Below, in pieces: positions 54,899 to 64,000 of a DNA stretch of 64,000 nucleotides (its first letter is position 1; each line of letters opens with the position of its first letter). The DNA is taken from positions 1-64,000 of the forward strand of contig NZ_VOLC01000028.1 in the NCBI RefSeq assembly GCF_009797935.1, given 5' to 3'. Origin of the DNA: Lunatibacter salilacus (GTDB taxonomy: Bacteria; Bacteroidota; Bacteroidia; Cytophagales; Cyclobacteriaceae). A program made the position numbers and the translations under genes. The notes beneath the pieces are model-generated. The model worked only from the letters and a program-made list of their open reading frames with translations, was not told the origin of the DNA and searched no databases.

Positions 54899-55918
54899 AT
54901 GAAACGGATTTTACTGCTGCTGCTATTGGTTGGTTGTATGGGGAGGGTTCAGGGACAGGATTTCCACTTCTCCCAGTTTTATTCGGCGCCTCTGTATTTG
55001 AACCCCGCGCTGACTGGTTCTTCTGAAATGACCCGGATGGGTATTAATTACAGGAAACAGTGGCCCGGCCTAGAGTTTGATTTTAAAGGGTATTCGGCTT
55101 TTGTGGATCATTACAGTTTCGATCTTAAAAGTGGAATTGGCTTGGCGGTTCATAGCTTCAATGAACAGCATCTGAAACTCAGCTCCACGGAAGTTTCATT
55201 CCTGTATTCCTATAATTTGGATCTGTCGGATACTTGGAACGTAAGGATGGGGAGTCAGACATCCTACGTGATGAAAAATGGATTTTTTGATAACTCACTG
55301 TTCGGCGACCAGATAGATGTTTTCAATAGGACAATCCAGCCCGGGTCTACGGATTTTCTCACTACTGTCGACCCTTTTAATTATTTGGATCTTTCATTCG
55401 GGTTTTTGTTGACCACGCCGGATGTTTGGTTTGGAGGGAGTGCCCATCATGTCAACAATCCCACAATAAGGTACAGCGGAGAAAACCGGCATGATTTTAT
55501 GGACACTAAATTCAGTGCACATGGTGGGGTTCAGTTTGATTTCGAACCGCAGAATTACTGGGGGGAGGGCGTACAGAGAAACATGACCGTGATGGGAAAT
55601 TATATCATTCAGGGCCCCTTTTCTCAATTGGACATCAGCTCCCAAATGCTTTATGACCAATATATTGTTGGATTGGGGTTCCGTGGGATTCCGGGTAACA
55701 ACCGCATGCCTAACCAGGACTCAATAATATTTCTGTTAGGCTTTAGCTTGGAAAGTGGAATTGTAATCGGCTATAGCTATGACTGGATGATCAGCAATGT
55801 TGGGATGTACACAAAAGGATCCCATGAATTTTCTATGAGATACCAGTTTATGGCAGGGGATCCCCGAAAAAGGAATAGAAGGAGTAGGGTACTTAAATGT
55901 TTCAAGTCCCTCATCTGA
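54899..55918 (+). CDS. sprF: PorP/SprF family outer-membrane protein
   Basis: 339-aa outer-membrane protein with a signal peptide (MKRILLLLLLVGCMGRVQGQ) and the family opening DFHFSQFYSAPLYLNPALTG, followed by alternating beta-strand sequence. PorP/SprF proteins pair with type-B CTD adhesins and are needed for their secretion and surface anchoring. The start is 2 bp after the adhesin stop, so the two are translationally linked. The final residues are basic (DPRKRNRRSRVL). Confidence 0.9.
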   Translation: MKRILLLLLLVGCMGRVQGQDFHFSQFYSAPLYLNPALTGSSEMTRMGINYRKQWPGLEFDFKGYSAFVDHYSFDLKSGIGLAVHSFNEQHLKLSSTEVSFLYSYNLDLSDTWNVRMGSQTSYVMKNGFFDNSLFGDQIDVFNRTIQPGSTDFLTTVDPFNYLDLSFGFLLTTPDVWFGGSAHHVNNPTIRYSGENRHDFMDTKFSAHGGVQFDFEPQNYWGEGVQRNMTVMGNYIIQGPFSQLDISSQMLYDQYIVGLGFRGIPGNNRMPNQDSIIFLLGFSLESGIVIGYSYDWMISNVGMYTKGSHEFSMRYQFMAGDPRKRNRRSRVLKCFKSLI

Positions 55919-56179
55919 TCTATTATCCTTCTTGATAGTGATTTAAATTTATCGCTCTAGCTAAACGCAGTCGGTTATAGCGTTGAAGGAAGATGGAATA
56001 TAGGTTTGGCAAAATCCAGAATTTCAATTCTGTGTCTAAATCAAATGTCCCAGCAGGCTATGGTAAATCGGAAATGCTCTCGTACGGTATCGAGTTATAT
56101 GCTGCCTTACAGCCTGTAATACCCTGCTCATCCACGATAATAAAATGCTAATTAAATGGTGAAATATCCCTAGATGCGG

Positions 56180-56989
56180 CTACATCACCAACAATCCACC
56201 GTCAATTACCATAGTGCTTCCTGTCATATAGTTGGATGCGTCACTGGCCAAAAAGAGTGCTGCGTTGCCGATCTCTTCAGGTTCTCCCATCCGTTGGAGG
56301 GGTAACATTTGAATAAACTGTTCCATCTGCGTTTTCATCGCCTCCTTCTGCTCTGGAGATAAATTATCTCCAGCCATTTTTGCCACTCCGGGAGTAGTGA
56401 CTCCTCCGGGCGCAATGTCATTTACATTGATGCCATATCTGCCAACCTCTTTAGCAAAGGCCCTTGTGAGCATCCTTAGGCCACCTTTTGAGGAATCATA
56501 GTGGGATAAATTGCCGGAAGGCTTGATGCTGTCTACGGAGGAAATATTGATGATCTTGCCTCCGTGGTTTTTCTCAATCATTTTTTTCACCGCCAATTTG
56601 GAAAGAAAGGCCACAGCTTTCAGATTTATCGCCTGGGTTTTATCCCATAGTTCCTCCGTTAAGTCAGTGACGGGACAATAGGAAAATATACCCGCATTAT
56701 TTACCAAAATGTGTAAATCGCCAAATGCCTCAATGGTTTGGTCAATAATCGGTTCAAGATTTTTGCTGTCGCTCAAATCAGCCTGAACGTACTGCGCTTT
56801 GCGTCCAAGAGCTGCTATATCTCTTAATGTGGCAGCCGCTTCAGATGTGTCTACGATATCAGTTATCAGGACTGAAGCCCCTGCTTCTGCCAAACGGAGG
56901 GCAATACCTTTGCCTATACCCATTGTACCTCCGGTTACAATGGCCACCTTGCCTGTGAGGTCAAAGAGTTTTTCAATTGAGGTTTTCAT
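56180..56989 (-). CDS. Classical short-chain dehydrogenase/reductase
   Basis: 269-aa SDR. The cofactor motif TGGTMGIG is at 19-26, NNAG at 97-100, and the catalytic residues are Ser150/151, Tyr164 and Lys168 (HYDSSKGG). The acidic residue after strand 2 (LITDIVD) suggests NAD preference. The C-terminus ends with MTGSTMVIDGGLL as usual. Substrate unknown. It starts 3 bp after the ppsA-like stop, so it is co-transcribed with it. Confidence 0.9.
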   Translation of the reverse strand: MKTSIEKLFDLTGKVAIVTGGTMGIGKGIALRLAEAGASVLITDIVDTSEAAATLRDIAALGRKAQYVQADLSDSKNLEPIIDQTIEAFGDLHILVNNAGIFSYCPVTDLTEELWDKTQAINLKAVAFLSKLAVKKMIEKNHGGKIINISSVDSIKPSGNLSHYDSSKGGLRMLTRAFAKEVGRYGINVNDIAPGGVTTPGVAKMAGDNLSPEQKEAMKTQMEQFIQMLPLQRMGEPEEIGNAALFLASDASNYMTGSTMVIDGGLLVM

Positions 56990-56992
56990 GGT

Positions 56993-59401
56993 TTAATTAG
57001 TTTTGTTACTAACTGAATTTTCCGCCGCTACCATATTTTCAATTCCCCGTATCAACGCATCCGGATTATAGGAAATACTGTCGATTCCTTCATCAACCAG
57101 GAATTTCGCAAAGGCAGGAAGGTCACTGGGAGCCTGCCCGCACAGTCCGACTTTGATGCCATTCCGTTTGGCGGCATGAATGGTTTCTTTTATCAGTCCC
57201 TTTACGGCGGGATTTTCTTCATTGAACAGGTAGCTTACCAAGGCGGAATCCCTGTCCAGTCCCAGCGTCAGCTGGGTCAAGTCGTTCGATCCTATGGAAA
57301 ACCCATCAAACAGCTTCGCAAATTCATCTGCCAATAGAACATTGCTAGGGATCTCAATCATCACGTATATTTCCAGGCCGTTTTCTTTTTGCTTCAACCC
57401 GTTCGCAGCCATTTCGGCAAGCACTTTTTCGCCTTCCTCTACTGTACGGCAAAAGGGGATCATCAATTTCACATTCGTCATGCCCATTTCATCCCGTACT
57501 TTTTTCATGGCTTCACATTCCAGCGCAAACCCCTTTCGGTAAAAGTCGCTGTAATAACGTGAGGCACCCCGCAGCCCTATCATCGGGTTTTCCTCATGCG
57601 GTTCAAAATATTTCCCCCCGATCAGGTTGGCGTATTCGTTGCTTTTAAAGTCACTCATGCGTACAATGACATCTTTGGGATAAAAGGCCGCGGCTACGGT
57701 GGAGACTGCCTCCACGAGTTTTTCCACAAAATAAGTCTTACCCGCTGAATAGTCCTTGGTCAGTTCTTCAATTTCGGACTTTGTCTGCCCGTCGGTGATT
57801 TTTTCGGGTTCTATCAATGCTAATGGGTGAATGCGGATGCTATTGCTGATCGCAAATTCCAAGCGCAACAGGCCCACGCCGCTGTTTGGATAGTGGCTCA
57901 ACTCAAAGGCCCGGTCCGGGTCGGCAAGAATAAACATCGGATGGGTTTCCGGCATGGGCAGTTGGCTGTAATCCTGTTCTTGGGTTACCCATTCCAAAAG
58001 CCCCTTATACACATGCCCGTCCTTTCCTTCCGCACAGGAGACCGTAATTTCCTGCCCGTCTTCAATGGCTTCCGTGGCGTTACCACATCCTACCACGGCT
58101 ACAGTCCCCAATTCCCGGGCTACAATGGCCGCATGGCTGGTTCTGCCACCTTTGTTTGTAATGATGGCAGCGGCCTTTTTCAATACCGGATCCCAGTCCG
58201 GATTGGTGATGTCGGTTACCAGTATTTCCCCTTTTTGCAGTTGACCCCCTTCTTGGGGGGTGAGTAATATCCGTGCCTTGCCGGAGGCTATTTTATCGCC
58301 CAAGGCTATTCCCGAAGTAAGGAGTTCCCCTTTTTCCTTAAGGGAAAAGATTTCCCGTATCTGTTTCTTCGCTTTTCCGTGAACCGTCTCCGGCCTTGCC
58401 TGCACAATATATAATTGCTGGTTTAGGCCGTCTTTTGCCCATTCGATATCCATTGCCTTTCCGTAGTGTTGCTCTATTTGAAGACACCATTTCGCCAATT
58501 GGATTACTTCCTTTTTGCTGAGTGAAAATTGGTTTTGTCTTTCTGGGGATGTGTCTATGTTGGCGATGGTCTTTTCTGCGGAGGCACCTGCGGCATCTTC
58601 CACATAGAGCATGGTATATTCCTTTCTTCCGAGGTGGCTTTTAATAATAGGATTTAATGAATCATCAAAAAGGGTGGGTTTAAACACCAGCCATTCATCG
58701 GGTGTCACCCTGCCCTGCACGATGTTTTCACCCAGGCCCCAGCAACTGTTAATTATTATGCCTTTTTCAAACCCACTGTCCGGGTCAATGGTAAAGGCCA
58801 CACCCGAGGAGGCTTTATCGCTGCGCACCATTTGCTGTACCCCCACAGATATGGCAACATCCATTCCCGTAAATCCCATATCGTGGCGGTATTTGATCGC
58901 CCTGTCCGTGTATAAGGAGGCGTAACACCGGTGAATCGCATCCAGTAGTTGCTTTTCGCCACTGATATTCAGAAAGGATTCCATCCTTCCGGCAAAACTG
59001 GCTGTCGGGAGGTCCTCGGCGGTCGCACTGCTGCGGACCGCTACATCCAGGTGCTGTATGCCACATGATGAAGAGAGGGCCTGATAGGCTTTGTTGACTG
59101 CTGCGACAATTTCAGCAGGGAACTCACCCGACATAATCAGGCCTCGCGCTGTCTCGCCGATAGTGGTAAGGTTGGCATAATGGTCTGTATCTAGGGACAG
59201 TAATAAATCGGTCAACTGCTTTCCTATCCCGTTTTGTTCGCAAAAGAGGCGATAGGCATCCGCCGTAAGGGCAAATCCATCGGGAACACCGATACCTTTG
59301 GGGTTTAGTTGGTTATACATTTCGCCCAGGGAGGCATTTTTGCCACCCACCCGGGCAATATCGCCTATCCGTATTTCGGCGAACTGCTTGATCAAATCCA
59401 T
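56993..59401 (-). CDS. ppsA: Phosphoenolpyruvate synthase
   Basis: 802-aa enzyme converting pyruvate plus ATP to phosphoenolpyruvate, AMP and phosphate in gluconeogenesis. The N-terminal ATP-binding domain begins VGGKNASLGEM and includes RSSATAEDLPTASFAG; the phosphohistidine domain has GGRTSHAAIVARELG with catalytic His423; the C-terminal TIM barrel has IGSNDLTQLTLGLDRDS and the catalytic-Cys motif GLCGQAPSD. Length matches PpsA (about 800). It is first in an operon with the SDR gene. Confidence 0.93.
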   Translation of the reverse strand: MDLIKQFAEIRIGDIARVGGKNASLGEMYNQLNPKGIGVPDGFALTADAYRLFCEQNGIGKQLTDLLLSLDTDHYANLTTIGETARGLIMSGEFPAEIVAAVNKAYQALSSSCGIQHLDVAVRSSATAEDLPTASFAGRMESFLNISGEKQLLDAIHRCYASLYTDRAIKYRHDMGFTGMDVAISVGVQQMVRSDKASSGVAFTIDPDSGFEKGIIINSCWGLGENIVQGRVTPDEWLVFKPTLFDDSLNPIIKSHLGRKEYTMLYVEDAAGASAEKTIANIDTSPERQNQFSLSKKEVIQLAKWCLQIEQHYGKAMDIEWAKDGLNQQLYIVQARPETVHGKAKKQIREIFSLKEKGELLTSGIALGDKIASGKARILLTPQEGGQLQKGEILVTDITNPDWDPVLKKAAAIITNKGGRTSHAAIVARELGTVAVVGCGNATEAIEDGQEITVSCAEGKDGHVYKGLLEWVTQEQDYSQLPMPETHPMFILADPDRAFELSHYPNSGVGLLRLEFAISNSIRIHPLALIEPEKITDGQTKSEIEELTKDYSAGKTYFVEKLVEAVSTVAAAFYPKDVIVRMSDFKSNEYANLIGGKYFEPHEENPMIGLRGASRYYSDFYRKGFALECEAMKKVRDEMGMTNVKLMIPFCRTVEEGEKVLAEMAANGLKQKENGLEIYVMIEIPSNVLLADEFAKLFDGFSIGSNDLTQLTLGLDRDSALVSYLFNEENPAVKGLIKETIHAAKRNGIKVGLCGQAPSDLPAFAKFLVDEGIDSISYNPDALIRGIENMVAAENSVSNKTN

Positions 59402-59695
59402 AATGTTTAGGTCTTAGTAAAAGTAAGCGATTTTGTCCAGCACCAACAAAATAACCGCCCGAACCTATTAGGGTAGGGGCAAATATAAAGGAGTAGCTGA
59501 AGTGCTGGATAAGTCGGTTAGGATAGGAGTCTCAAAGTACAAAATTTTTTCTTTATTGAGAAATATTATTCATTCATTAGAATTTTTTTATGAATTTGAT
59601 CCATACAATGCTTTGCGTTGTGATTTCTCTCGTGTTACTAGGGCGGCGTAAACCTGATTCCCTTTGTTCAGGTTATTGAATCACCGATTGTGCTA

Positions 59696-60421
59696 TTATT
59701 CAAGTCCCTTTTTGTCCGGGTTCCAAAATGGTTTTGTCTTAATTTGGTTGGCTTCCCAATGTAATTCTTTTCTGAAATAGTTGTTCAACGCCACGCACAC
59801 TCTGCTGTCTCCTCCGATATAGACCATTTTTCTCCCGGTCATTGTCGGAACGATTTCTTTGATTTTACTGATAATTTCCCCCGTGGGATTTTGAGGCATT
59901 TCATAAAAATCAAAAGGTCTGCTTCCATCTATGTCAGCGTATAATTCGTTTTTATGTTGACTGTATAAAATACTTTCAACTTGCTTTTCTTTGGTCAGGT
60001 TTCTCCTAATCATATACAGATGGGCTAAGGCAGATAAGTCGCCAATCAGCAAATAACTGTCCGCGCTGTTTTCAATGAGAAATTTGCCCTTTTTCCACCT
60101 GAAATATACCGTGTCGCCTGTTTTCCGCTGTTTGGCCCAATTGGCTCCAGGTCCGTTGCCCTGTGTTGCTATTGCCAAGTCAATGGTTCCGTTGGTTTGG
60201 TCTATGTTCCAAACAGAGTAACTTCTTACAAAATCTTTCATAGAAAGCCCTTCATCCGTAATACCGACACCCACCCGTAAAAAATATCCCGGCACAAAAT
60301 CCACACTCTTGATGGCTTCACTTTTGATACAGAGTCTATATGCTGAGTCTGATAATTTTTGTTTGCTCTCAATAACGTTTTCTTTGAGAAATCGCTTTAA
60401 AATGGTTTTTAGTATTTCCAT
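59696..60421 (-). CDS. Siderophore-interacting-protein-like FAD reductase
   Basis: 241-aa protein from the ATG at 60421 (the frame opens at 60448). FAD-binding motif RSYSVWN lies in the N-terminal barrel, with the flavin-proximal QGNGPGANWAKQRKTGD; the C-terminal NAD(P)H-type domain has LLIGDLSALAHLYMI and YIGGDSRVCVALNNYFRKEL. SIP-family proteins reduce ferric siderophores in the cytoplasm. It follows the ABC-F gene on the same strand after about 40 bp. No siderophore uptake gene is nearby. Confidence 0.8.
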   Translation of the reverse strand: MEILKTILKRFLKENVIESKQKLSDSAYRLCIKSEAIKSVDFVPGYFLRVGVGITDEGLSMKDFVRSYSVWNIDQTNGTIDLAIATQGNGPGANWAKQRKTGDTVYFRWKKGKFLIENSADSYLLIGDLSALAHLYMIRRNLTKEKQVESILYSQHKNELYADIDGSRPFDFYEMPQNPTGEIISKIKEIVPTMTGRKMVYIGGDSRVCVALNNYFRKELHWEANQIKTKPFWNPDKKGLE

Positions 60422-60463
60422 GATGTTGGTTTGGTAGCCTTCGAACAATACTGAATCGGTGAT

Positions 60464-62050
60464 CTAGAGTTGAATTGTGTGCTCAATATTTATATTTTCT
60501 AAAAATGTCTCATCATGCGATACAACAATCAAAGTTCCTTGGTATTCGGTTATGGAGGCAGTTAGAATTTCTATGTTTTGAATGTCCAAATTATTGGTAG
60601 GTTCGTCTAAAATTATCATGTCTGGGGATTGATTACTGATAGTTAAGCAACACAGAATTAAACGCATTTTTTCTCCGCCACTCAATGCACTACAGGTTTT
60701 ATCCCAGTCGTCCTTAGTAAATAAAAACCGATTAAGTCTCGTTTTTAGTTCATGTTCCAGTAATGCCGAAACGTTGAATTCTTGAACTTGTTCATATACT
60801 TTGAGCTGTTCGTCAATCAAAGAATAATCTTGGTCGATGTAAACCGCCTTTTTATCCGCCCGATAAATACTTCCCGTTTGCGGTTCCAATTTTCCTAAAA
60901 TTAGTTGTAACAGCGTGGTCTTGCCCGAACCGTTCACGCCTTTTAACGCAAGGCGTTCCCCACTTGTGATTCCAAAAGTCAAATTGTGTTTCCAAAGCGC
61001 GTGATCGTTAAAACTGAAATTTATTTCCTCTGCCTTGATAAGAATTTTCCCCTTGTGCAAAGTTGAGTGGTCAAATCCAAATTTCATTTTGTTTATCTCC
61101 GGCAAAGCAGAACGCAGCTCATTTAATTCTTCCTTAATGCCGCCAATTTTATCCGCATGAACGCCTTTCATTCGAGAAGTGCTTTTTTCTGCGTTGTTTC
61201 GCAACGTATTCATCATAATCCGTGCTACTCCGGATTTTTCCTGCTTGCCTTTTCCACGGCTGTCTAGCTTTTGTTGACGCTCCAAGGTTTCCCGTTCTTT
61301 TTCCTTAGCTTTTCGCAATGCCTTTTCCTTACTCTGCAAATCCTCATTTAAAGCATTGCTTTCTATCTGTTTTTGTTCGGCGTAAAAATTATAATTGCCC
61401 CCATAAACAGTTATCCCACGTTTACTTAACTCAGCTACCTTGTCCAGAAGATTCAATAATTTTCTATCGTGGCTTACTACGATCAATGTGCTTTTTGTAG
61501 CTTGGATAAACTGGTATAGCAGCCTCCTGCCGTCAACGTCCAGATGATTACTTGGCTCGTCCAACAGAATCAATTCCGGTTGCTGAATGGAAATGCCAGC
61601 GAGAAACACTTTGGTCTTTTGTCCACCACTTAGTGTTTCTATTTTTTGAGATAAATTCAAATTGGTTAATTGCCAATACTTCAACGCCTCTTTGCATCGA
61701 GCCTCGATCGTCCAATCATCTTCAAGAGTTGTATAATTTTCCTCGCTCATGTTGCCGTTAAGGATGTCCCGCAAAGCATTTAGTTTATTATCAACTTTCA
61801 ACGCTTGTCCAATCGTCAGATGATTGAATTGCCCGAAGATTTGTGGAACAAAATAAGCGTCAGAATTTCCAACTATCTGACCGGCTAAAGGCTTTAATTC
61901 CTTTGAAATAAGTTTCAGTAAAGTTGATTTTCCTGAGCCATTGTTGCCAATCAGCGCTATTTTTTCGTTGTGGTTTAGCGTTAAATTGATCGAGTCAAAC
62001 AGCGGATTTTTATTGGGGTGGGTATAGGAGATGTTTTGTAAAATAAGCAT
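60464..62050 (-). CDS. ABC-F family ATPase (ribosome-associated)
   Basis: 528-aa soluble protein with two ABC ATPase domains and no membrane segment. The first Walker A is GNNGSGKST (35-43) with signature LSGGQKTKVFLAG; the second is NGSGKTT with LSGGEKMRLILCCL. Between them lies the charged helical linker (NEDLQSKEKALRKAKEKERE) that reaches toward the peptidyl-transferase centre. ABC-F proteins are translation factors or antibiotic-resistance factors of the Msr/Vga/Lsa type; which applies cannot be decided here. It is upstream of the SIP-like gene in a two-gene unit. Confidence 0.85.
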   Translation of the reverse strand: MLILQNISYTHPNKNPLFDSINLTLNHNEKIALIGNNGSGKSTLLKLISKELKPLAGQIVGNSDAYFVPQIFGQFNHLTIGQALKVDNKLNALRDILNGNMSEENYTTLEDDWTIEARCKEALKYWQLTNLNLSQKIETLSGGQKTKVFLAGISIQQPELILLDEPSNHLDVDGRRLLYQFIQATKSTLIVVSHDRKLLNLLDKVAELSKRGITVYGGNYNFYAEQKQIESNALNEDLQSKEKALRKAKEKERETLERQQKLDSRGKGKQEKSGVARIMMNTLRNNAEKSTSRMKGVHADKIGGIKEELNELRSALPEINKMKFGFDHSTLHKGKILIKAEEINFSFNDHALWKHNLTFGITSGERLALKGVNGSGKTTLLQLILGKLEPQTGSIYRADKKAVYIDQDYSLIDEQLKVYEQVQEFNVSALLEHELKTRLNRFLFTKDDWDKTCSALSGGEKMRLILCCLTISNQSPDMIILDEPTNNLDIQNIEILTASITEYQGTLIVVSHDETFLENINIEHTIQL

Positions 62051-62776
62051 AACTTCTTTCTTTAAGGATTAGTGAATTGGTAAAACCGCTAGGCAGTTCA
62101 CTGTCTTTAATTGTCTGAAAGAAATTATTTTTTCATATTAGTATTGCTTACTTTTTGGTCTACAAATATAAGAAGTTTATTTTTTGAGTTAAAGTTTAAA
62201 TTCAATCTTGCCCCAAATCATAAAAAAATCAGCATTGCCGTGTCAAAAGTCATATTTCCGGTGGTATTTCCAGCCTCTAATTTGAGGCTTTTTAGCATCC
62301 TATAATCCCCCAAGGTACTACGGAGACATGTTTTCTTTTGTTTATGCTTGGACTAGCATTGTATCAAGCTTTTCAAATAGATTTTCATAATCACTTGGTT
62401 CAGCTCGCCTGGCGGTAGGCTTCGATTTGATTTTTTGGATCGCGGACCAGTGATAAATTCAACTTAAACCGGTCGTTAGTATGGGCTGGATTCATGTTGG
62501 ATTTTGCACACCTCACCCTCCTGTTTTTGGAGGGGGCTGGGGGGGTGGTTGTGACGGAGCGCTGATTTGGTGCCTATTGTCGGACGGCAAGAATACCTCA
62601 TTTGCAATAGTTTTTCAGTAATCTATTTTCGATCCATTAGATTGCTTTCAGGCAGTTCCGTTTCTTCAAAAGCCTTGCCTAAGTTAACATACCTTTCAAA
62701 AAGCCGTCAATTCAAAAGCTTTCGGAATAATGTTAGAGCCTCGATATAAGACCTTCGCTTTTGGTATTCTTATCAA
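62051..62776. other. Gene-free stretch upstream of the ABC-F gene
   Basis: About 725 bp without a supported gene. It contains a CCCTCC-tgttttt-GGAGGG hairpin (62516-62534) followed by a G-rich run, and a smaller GCCT/AGGC hairpin near 62407-62421, both like dispersed intergenic palindromes. The long leader before the ABC-F start could host attenuation, but no leader peptide was identified. Confidence 0.45.
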
Positions 62777-62908
62777 CTAAAAATTAATCCTCTTATATGC
62801 AAAACATTTAAATTCCGGGTCTCCTTGTTGGTCGAATCTTGTCATATTGCAAAATACTTCCTCGTTTGGGTCATCATTATACACACAAGTCAGAAATAAG
62901 AAAGTTTT
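62777..62908 (-). pseudogene. Cys-containing gene tail or small ORF
   Basis: An open stretch without a convincing start reads TCVYNDDPNEEVFCNMTRFD, then QQGDPEFKCFAYKRINF-stop. Three Cys residues and even amino-acid use suggest real coding, but I do not recognise a family. It follows the 112-aa zinc-like gene on the same strand by 16 bp, so it may be a downstream small gene that has lost its start. Confidence 0.35.
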
Positions 62909-62924
62909 TTAATCAGTTCGGTAT

Positions 62925-63263
62925 TTATTTCATATCCATCGTCATAAAAAATCCATGAATCTCACTTGGATCCATCTCGTCAATATGTCTATGGCCTTTT
63001 CTGTTTTCCCGTTTTTTAATTGCTGATTCAATTTCGTAATCATCTGTCGGTATTCTCTCTCCTGTAATACAAGTAAAACAGCTATTTCCAGCAGCAGCAG
63101 AACCAATTACCCAAATATCATTTCCACAGGAGCATTTAATTTCTTTATTATAATCTGACAGTGCGGAATTAAGTCGTTTCCTTAACTCTTTTTCACTTTC
63201 ACTTGGGTTATTTTTCAAGTGTGTTTTTATGTACTCATTTATAGAAATTGGTATAAACCCCAT
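62925..63263 (-). CDS. Hypothetical protein with treble-clef-like Cys cluster
   Basis: 112-aa cytoplasmic protein. A helical N-terminus (NEYIKTHLKNNPSESEKELR) leads to CSCGNDIWVIGSAAAGNSCF and TCITGE, four Cys spaced like a small zinc knuckle. The C-terminus is charged and histidine-containing (KGHRHIDEMDPSEIHGFF). I do not recognise a named family. Upstream and downstream genes are unrelated. Confidence 0.65.
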   Translation of the reverse strand: MGFIPISINEYIKTHLKNNPSESEKELRKRLNSALSDYNKEIKCSCGNDIWVIGSAAAGNSCFTCITGERIPTDDYEIESAIKKRENRKGHRHIDEMDPSEIHGFFMTMDMK

Positions 63264-63538
63264 GTTTTTCGTCAGTTAAGTAAAGCAATTCCGTTTTGAA
63301 GACACCTTTTTTTAACAAAAAGTGCAAAGTACAGGAAACAGTTCACCCTTTTAATTACTTTACATCTTCCTTAAATTTACCGATTAAATTTTCCAAATTT
63401 TTTCCTTTACATCCTTAGCTAGATATTGAATTTTTTTTTTTGGCATCTATTATTTGGTTTGTACAAATTCAGAACGAGCTTTCCAATCGTTTTTCCGAGA
63501 ATTACTATATCTATCTATGTTTGCTGTCATTCTTATAT

Positions 63539-64000
63539 TTACTTTCGTCCGTAGTCCGCGGGAATTTGACCCCAGGCACCAGTATTCCATTTTAAGATTT
63601 TAGTGTCATAATGATTATTTTGAAGCCAAGTCACCGCTCGCTGAATGAGGTCAAACACTTTTTCATTAGTGTCAGTCTTTTCATATTTTGTTTTGCATTT
63701 TTTCTGTTTGACCCACGAGATCGCATTTAGGCTGTCGCTGTAAATGACTTTGAGTTCTTTGCCATTCTTCTTATACAATGCAAGCGCATGAACAATCGCT
63801 AAAAATTCACCAATATTGTTTGTCGCTTCGTCCAATTTAAGTTCAAATATTACCTTCTTTGTCTCGGTGTCAACGCCCCTATATTCTGTTGGTCCAGGAT
63901 TGTTAATTGTAGACGCGTCAACACAAATGCTGTCAAGGATTGGTTTATCGTCAGTAATTTCTAACAAAATATTATGGTGCGCATTTTCATCAGTCGTTGC
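63539..64000 (-). CDS. Ribonuclease H domain protein, cut by the window edge
   Basis: RNase HI-type fold: the first catalytic Asp is in SICVDASTINNPGP, the Glu in NIGEFLAIVHALALY, the next Asp in VIYSDSLNAISWV, and the last acidic site in WGQIPADYGRK. The enzyme would cleave RNA in RNA-DNA hybrids. The reading frame is open through the right edge without an ATG (only a TTG at 63967), so the start lies outside the window; Bacteroidota versions often carry an N-terminal extension. Confidence 0.85.
   Translation of the reverse strand, partial: ATTDENAHHNILLEITDDKPILDSICVDASTINNPGPTEYRGVDTETKKVIFELKLDEATNNIGEFLAIVHALALYKKNGKELKVIYSDSLNAISWVKQKKCKTKYEKTDTNEKVFDLIQRAVTWLQNNHYDTKILKWNTGAWGQIPADYGRK

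Noticed and set aside
62516-62545. Rho-independent terminator of the ABC-F region
   Set aside because: The CCCTCC/GGAGGG hairpin is far from any gene end in the right orientation and is followed by G-rich rather than T-rich sequence; more likely a dispersed palindrome.

Overview
The window looks like chromosomal DNA from a Bacteroidota bacterium, most likely Cytophagales and close to Cyclobacteriaceae. The signs are a giant SprB-repeat adhesin with a type IX secretion type-B C-terminal domain followed by a PorP/SprF protein, full-length FtsX permeases ending in the VESLRTE signature, a BlaI/M56-TonB pair, PVC-type (TIGR02604-like) dehydrogenases with ThuA and MocA partners, and Bacteroidota-specific small families. 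No rRNA, tRNA, CRISPR array or intact transposase was seen. The family-level placement is inference.

Left part (1-20.5 kb): a repeat-rich edge (89-bp tandem units, then five AAACCTG-N-CAGGTTT palindromes) frames an ankyrin lipoprotein and an acyltransferase. An internally deleted REP-associated tyrosine transposase lies just beyond. A patchwork of small single-domain genes follows (DUF2200, broken DUF4256, DinB, ArsR plus AHSA1, RpoA-CTD-like, GyrI-like, DUF1801, VOC, methyltransferase). Larger genes here are a cytochrome c PVC dehydrogenase, a BlaI/M56 sensor pair with a candidate operator, a 738-aa 2OG-Fe(II) oxygenase and an FAD/Rieske oxidoreductase. Several gene scars sit between them (YjbR, PIN, sorbosone dehydrogenase, DoxX).

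Middle (20.5-38 kb): an AraC regulator, a six-hairpin glycosidase without a signal peptide, a short SecA paralogue with a hydrophobic tail, two FtsX/MacB permeases and the 3' scar of a third, an AAA/DUF4143 ATPase with four 33-bp iterons upstream, a bestrophin, an XPF-type nuclease, and a cluster of decayed toxin-antitoxin loci (VapBC, DUF433, DUF433-PIN).

Right part (38-64 kb): a LacI-family regulator precedes a same-strand set encoding a ThuA-PVC-LamG-like fusion, a cupredoxin, a secreted ThuA protein and a Gfo/Idh/MocA oxidoreductase. This looks like a carbohydrate-oxidation locus controlled by the LacI protein. Next comes the 2982-aa sprB-like adhesin with its sprF partner, a ppsA-SDR pair, an ABC-F/siderophore-interacting-protein pair, a small zinc-binding-like protein, and an RNase H cut by the window edge.

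The strongest unusual signals are as follows. (i) Hairpins overlap the stop codon of the FtsX genes, and their arms covary between copies. (ii) The RAYT relic lies beside palindromic repeats. (iii) The adhesin has a four-fold array of ~268-aa super-repeats. (iv) 33-bp iterons lie in front of the AAA ATPase. (v) Toxin-antitoxin loci are concentrated here in different stages of decay. All functional statements rest on motif recognition by eye; no database search was run.
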